Assembly (NCBI RefSeq): GCF_021026345.1
Contig: NZ_JAJNCZ010000002.1
Location: forward strand, 372,001-436,000
DNA: 64,000 bases
Source of the DNA: Rhizobium sp. GN54
GTDB taxonomy: Bacteria > Pseudomonadota > Alphaproteobacteria > Rhizobiales > Rhizobiaceae
Direction of reading: 5' to 3'
Part shown: piece after piece, positions 61,630 to 64,000 of the stretch
How the letters are laid out: every line of letters starts with the position of its first letter
How positions within the stretch are numbered: position 1 is the first letter of the stretch
Translations under genes and position numbers: made by a program
Notes under the pieces: generated by a model
The model's database searches: none
What the model was told of the DNA's origin: nothing
Seen by the model: only the letters and a program-made list of their open reading frames with translations

Positions 61630-62718
61630 ATGACCAGCGTTTCCGTCAAAGACCTCAGACTGAGCTTCGGCCAGGTCACCGTCCTCGACCAGCTCAATCT
61701 CGATATCCAGGAGGGCGAGTTTCTCGTGCTGCTCGGCTCGTCGGGATGCGGCAAGTCGACCCTGCTCAACTGCATCGCCGGCCTGCTTGACATCACCGAC
61801 GGGCAGATCTTCATCAACGGCCGCAACGTCACCTGGGACGAGCCGAAGGACCGCGGCATCGGCATGGTGTTCCAGTCCTATGCGCTCTATCCCCAGATGA
61901 CGGTGGAGAAGAACCTCTCCTTCGGCCTGAAGGTGGCGAAGATGCCGCAGGGTGAGATCGACAAGCGGGTGGCGCGCGCCGCCGAGATCCTGCAGATCGC
62001 ACCGCTTCTGAAACGAAAGCCGTCGGAGCTTTCCGGCGGCCAGCGCCAGCGCGTGGCGATCGGGCGGGCGCTGGTGCGCGACGTTGACGTCTTCCTGTTC
62101 GACGAGCCGCTCTCCAACCTCGACGCCAAGCTGCGCTCGGAGCTGCGCGTCGAGATCAAGCGGCTGCACCAGTCGCTGAAGAACACCATGATCTATGTGA
62201 CGCACGACCAGATCGAGGCGCTGACGCTCGCCGATCGCATCGCGATCATGAAGGGCGGGGTGATCCAGCAGCTCGCCGATCCGAACACGATCTACAACGC
62301 GCCTGATAACATGTTCGTTGCCGGCTTCATCGGCTCGCCGTCGATGAACTTTTTGAAGGGCGAGATCGCCGCCGGCGCGGACGGCAAGCCCGTTTTCGCG
62401 GCCGACGGCGTCACGTTCTCGCTTCACGGCTACAGGGCCGGCGAGGCGCTCGCGCCCGGCCGCAAGGTGGTCCTCGGCGTGCGGCCTGAGCATGTGGCGG
62501 TGGACGAGGCGGCAGCGGGCGGAGAGTTGCACGAGGCTGTGGTCGACATCGAGGAGCCGATGGGGGCGGACAACCTGCTTTGGCTGAAGCATGCGGGGCA
62601 TACGATGGCCGTGCGGACCGCCGGCTCGCGCCGCTTCAACCCCGGCACGAAAGTGCGACTGACGTTCGATATGACGCTCGCCTCGCTGTTCGATGCTGCG
62701 ACGGAAGAGCGGATCTGA
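61630..62718 (+). CDS. sugar ABC transporter, ATP-binding protein (UgpC/MalK-type)
   Basis: A 362-aa ATPase: Walker A LGSSGCGKST, signature LSGGQRQRVAIGRAL, Walker B VFLFDEPLSNLD, H-loop VTHDQIEA, followed by a TOBE-type regulatory domain (VVLGVRPEHVAV). It energises the importer and is the last gene of the transport set. Confidence 0.94.
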   Translation: MTSVSVKDLRLSFGQVTVLDQLNLDIQEGEFLVLLGSSGCGKSTLLNCIAGLLDITDGQIFINGRNVTWDEPKDRGIGMVFQSYALYPQMTVEKNLSFGLKVAKMPQGEIDKRVARAAEILQIAPLLKRKPSELSGGQRQRVAIGRALVRDVDVFLFDEPLSNLDAKLRSELRVEIKRLHQSLKNTMIYVTHDQIEALTLADRIAIMKGGVIQQLADPNTIYNAPDNMFVAGFIGSPSMNFLKGEIAAGADGKPVFAADGVTFSLHGYRAGEALAPGRKVVLGVRPEHVAVDEAAAGGELHEAVVDIEEPMGADNLLWLKHAGHTMAVRTAGSRRFNPGTKVRLTFDMTLASLFDAATEERI

Positions 62719-62758
62719 GGGTTACGGGGAGGCGACCGAGGTTGCGTTTGGCTCTCGG

Positions 62759-62894
62759 CCCCTCATCCGCCTGCCGGCACCTTCTCCCCGCAGGCGGGGA
62801 GAAGGGCACAGGCCGCACCGTTTCGGCCACGTTGAGATGGTGCGCGTGGCACGTTCCCTCTCCCTGCTTGCGGGGAGAGGGCTAGGGTGAGGGG
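62759..62894. repeat. rhizobial intergenic palindromic repeat (RIME-like), full copy
   Basis: Opens with CCCCTCATCCGCCTGCCGGC and the hairpin CTTCTCCCCGCAGGCGGGGA, and closes with CTTGCGGGGAGAGG and GGTGAGGGGC. It is the same element as the one inserted in cobN at 25745, in the other orientation. It separates the ABC transporter from the beta-mannosidase. Confidence 0.85.
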
Positions 62895-62934
62895 CAGACT
62901 GCCTCTCTGAAAGCTGGACTTCGAGACCCAACCG

Positions 62935-64000
62935 ATGAGCGTAAGACCCGACATCACATCCATCGACCTCTCCGGCACCTGGCGGCTTGCAACGCTTTCC
63001 GGCGAGCATGCGGCGCCCATGGCCGTGCCCGGCGACGTGCATTCGGCGCTGATGGCCGCCGGGATCGTCGCCGACCCCTATGTCGGCCGCAACGAGCTGG
63101 AGGCGCGCTGGGTGGCGGAGGCCGACTGGGTGATGGAGCGGACCTTCCTGGTGCAGCCGGAGATGCTGGAGGCAGGCTGGTATCTCGACATCGGCAGCAT
63201 CGACACGGTGGCTTCCGTCTATATGAACGGCGTTCTGGTGCAGGATATCGACAACTGCTTCCGCCGCTACCGGCCCGACGTGACCGAGGCGCTGAAGGCC
63301 GGCGAGAACCACGTCCGTGTCGTCATCCACTCGGCGGTGGCGGCAGCGGCGGCCCGGCAGGCGGAACAGCCCTTCTTCGTGCCCTGGCACGAAGGCAATT
63401 CGCCGATCGCCAACGGCAACATGCTGCGCAAGCCGCAATGCCATTTCGGCTGGGACTGGAACCTCGCGATCGCCCCGCTCGGCATCTACGAGCCGATCGT
63501 GCTGCGCAAGCTGGAGATTGCGCGCATCGAGCACGTGACCACGCGGCAGTTCCATCATGCCGATGGTTCGGTCGATCTCTACGTCACCGCTACCTTCCAT
63601 GCCGAGGAGCCGGGCATCCTGCCGGTGCATTTCTCGCTCGACGGCGAGCGGGTGCGGCTCGACATCGGCGTCAATGCCGGCGAGACGGTGCTGACGCATC
63701 TCTTCCACGTCGGCGATCCGGACCTCTGGTGGCCGGCCGGAAGCGGCGGGCAGCCATTGTCGCGGGTCACGGTGGAGACGCCGACGGAGACGGTGTCGCG
63801 CACCGTCGGCTTCCGCCGGGTCGAGCACCTGACCGACCGGGACGAGGCGGGGAGCCGTTTCGCCCTGCGGATCAACGGCCGCGAGATTTTCTGCCGCGGC
63901 GCCAACTGGATCCCCGCGGATGCGCTCTTTTCCCGTGTCACCCGCGAAGGCGTGCGCGACCTGCTGCAGTCGGCCGTCGATGCCAACATGAACATGATCC
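62935..64000 (+). CDS. beta-mannosidase (glycoside hydrolase 2 family), 5' part
   Basis: The frame opens at ATG 62935 and runs off the right edge (355 codons visible). MSVRPDITSIDLSGTWRLA and PMAVPGDVHSALMAAGIVADPYVGRNELEARWV are the GH2 N-terminal carbohydrate-binding domain of beta-mannosidases. CHFGWDWN and the later FRRVEHL...INGREIFCRGANWIP lead to the catalytic barrel, whose acid/base and nucleophile lie beyond the window. No signal peptide, so cytosolic. It would hydrolyse mannosides brought in by the upstream ABC transporter. Confidence 0.9.
   Translation, partial: MSVRPDITSIDLSGTWRLATLSGEHAAPMAVPGDVHSALMAAGIVADPYVGRNELEARWVAEADWVMERTFLVQPEMLEAGWYLDIGSIDTVASVYMNGVLVQDIDNCFRRYRPDVTEALKAGENHVRVVIHSAVAAAAARQAEQPFFVPWHEGNSPIANGNMLRKPQCHFGWDWNLAIAPLGIYEPIVLRKLEIARIEHVTTRQFHHADGSVDLYVTATFHAEEPGILPVHFSLDGERVRLDIGVNAGETVLTHLFHVGDPDLWWPAGSGGQPLSRVTVETPTETVSRTVGFRRVEHLTDRDEAGSRFALRINGREIFCRGANWIPADALFSRVTREGVRDLLQSAVDANMNMI

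Overview
This window looks like the chromosome of a GC-rich alphaproteobacterium of the Rhizobiaceae (Ensifer/Rhizobium/Shinella type). The signs are an acpXL-lpxXL very-long-chain fatty acid cluster, an oxygen-dependent-type cobalamin (cob) cluster with CbtA/CbtB cobalt uptake, fixNOQP-fixGHIS with an FnrN regulator and FNR/FixK boxes, and many GC-rich rhizobial palindromic repeats between genes. No rRNA, tRNA, CRISPR array or complete insertion sequence was seen. Species-level assignment is not possible from the sequence alone.

Region 1 (1-17170) reads as a methylamine/betaine one-carbon module. It holds a RamA/RACo-like reductive activase, a methyltetrahydrofolate:corrinoid methyltransferase, a split methylenetetrahydrofolate reductase (MetF plus a Cys-rich MTHFR_C partner), a 'virulence factor' family protein, a formyltransferase-like protein, a DUF1638 protein, a corrinoid protein and, divergently, a non-pyrrolysine MttB-family methyltransferase. 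Nearby are a betaine-homocysteine-type methyltransferase and a glycine betaine/proline-type ABC transporter. The inferred flow is quaternary amine uptake, B12-dependent methyl transfer to tetrahydrofolate, then oxidation or use of the C1 unit.

Region 2 (17937-36191) is the cobalamin biosynthesis cluster that would supply that module: cobQ, then (behind a cobalamin riboswitch) cbtB-cbtA-cobP-cobW-cobN-cobO, then cobE-cobA-cobB-cobC-cobD. A TolA-like peptidoglycan-binding protein and a TSUP permease are interspersed. cobN carries two in-frame insertions made of palindromic repeats. The cluster ends in a MITE-like element whose 34-bp terminal inverted repeats provide the stop codons of both converging genes.

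Region 3 (36459-44781) has a TetR/SDR pair, fnrN with two candidate anaeroboxes, and the complete six-gene VLCFA cluster for lipid A (acpXL, fabZXL, fabF2XL, fabF1XL, an alcohol-dehydrogenase family gene, lpxXL). One of the two ketosynthases lacks the catalytic cysteine and resembles a chain-length factor.

Region 4 (44797-55074) is the microaerobic respiration block: a hemerythrin, ccoNOQP (cbb3 oxidase) and fixGHIS (its assembly and copper supply). FNR/FixK boxes lie upstream of both operons. A four-gene minus-strand island (PIN toxin, antitoxin, VOC protein, SRPBCC protein) sits between them.

Region 5 (55255-64000) has 6-phosphogluconate dehydrogenase with a strong terminator, then a LacI-regulated sugar ABC transporter operon followed by a beta-mannosidase that runs off the window, suggesting uptake and hydrolysis of mannosides.
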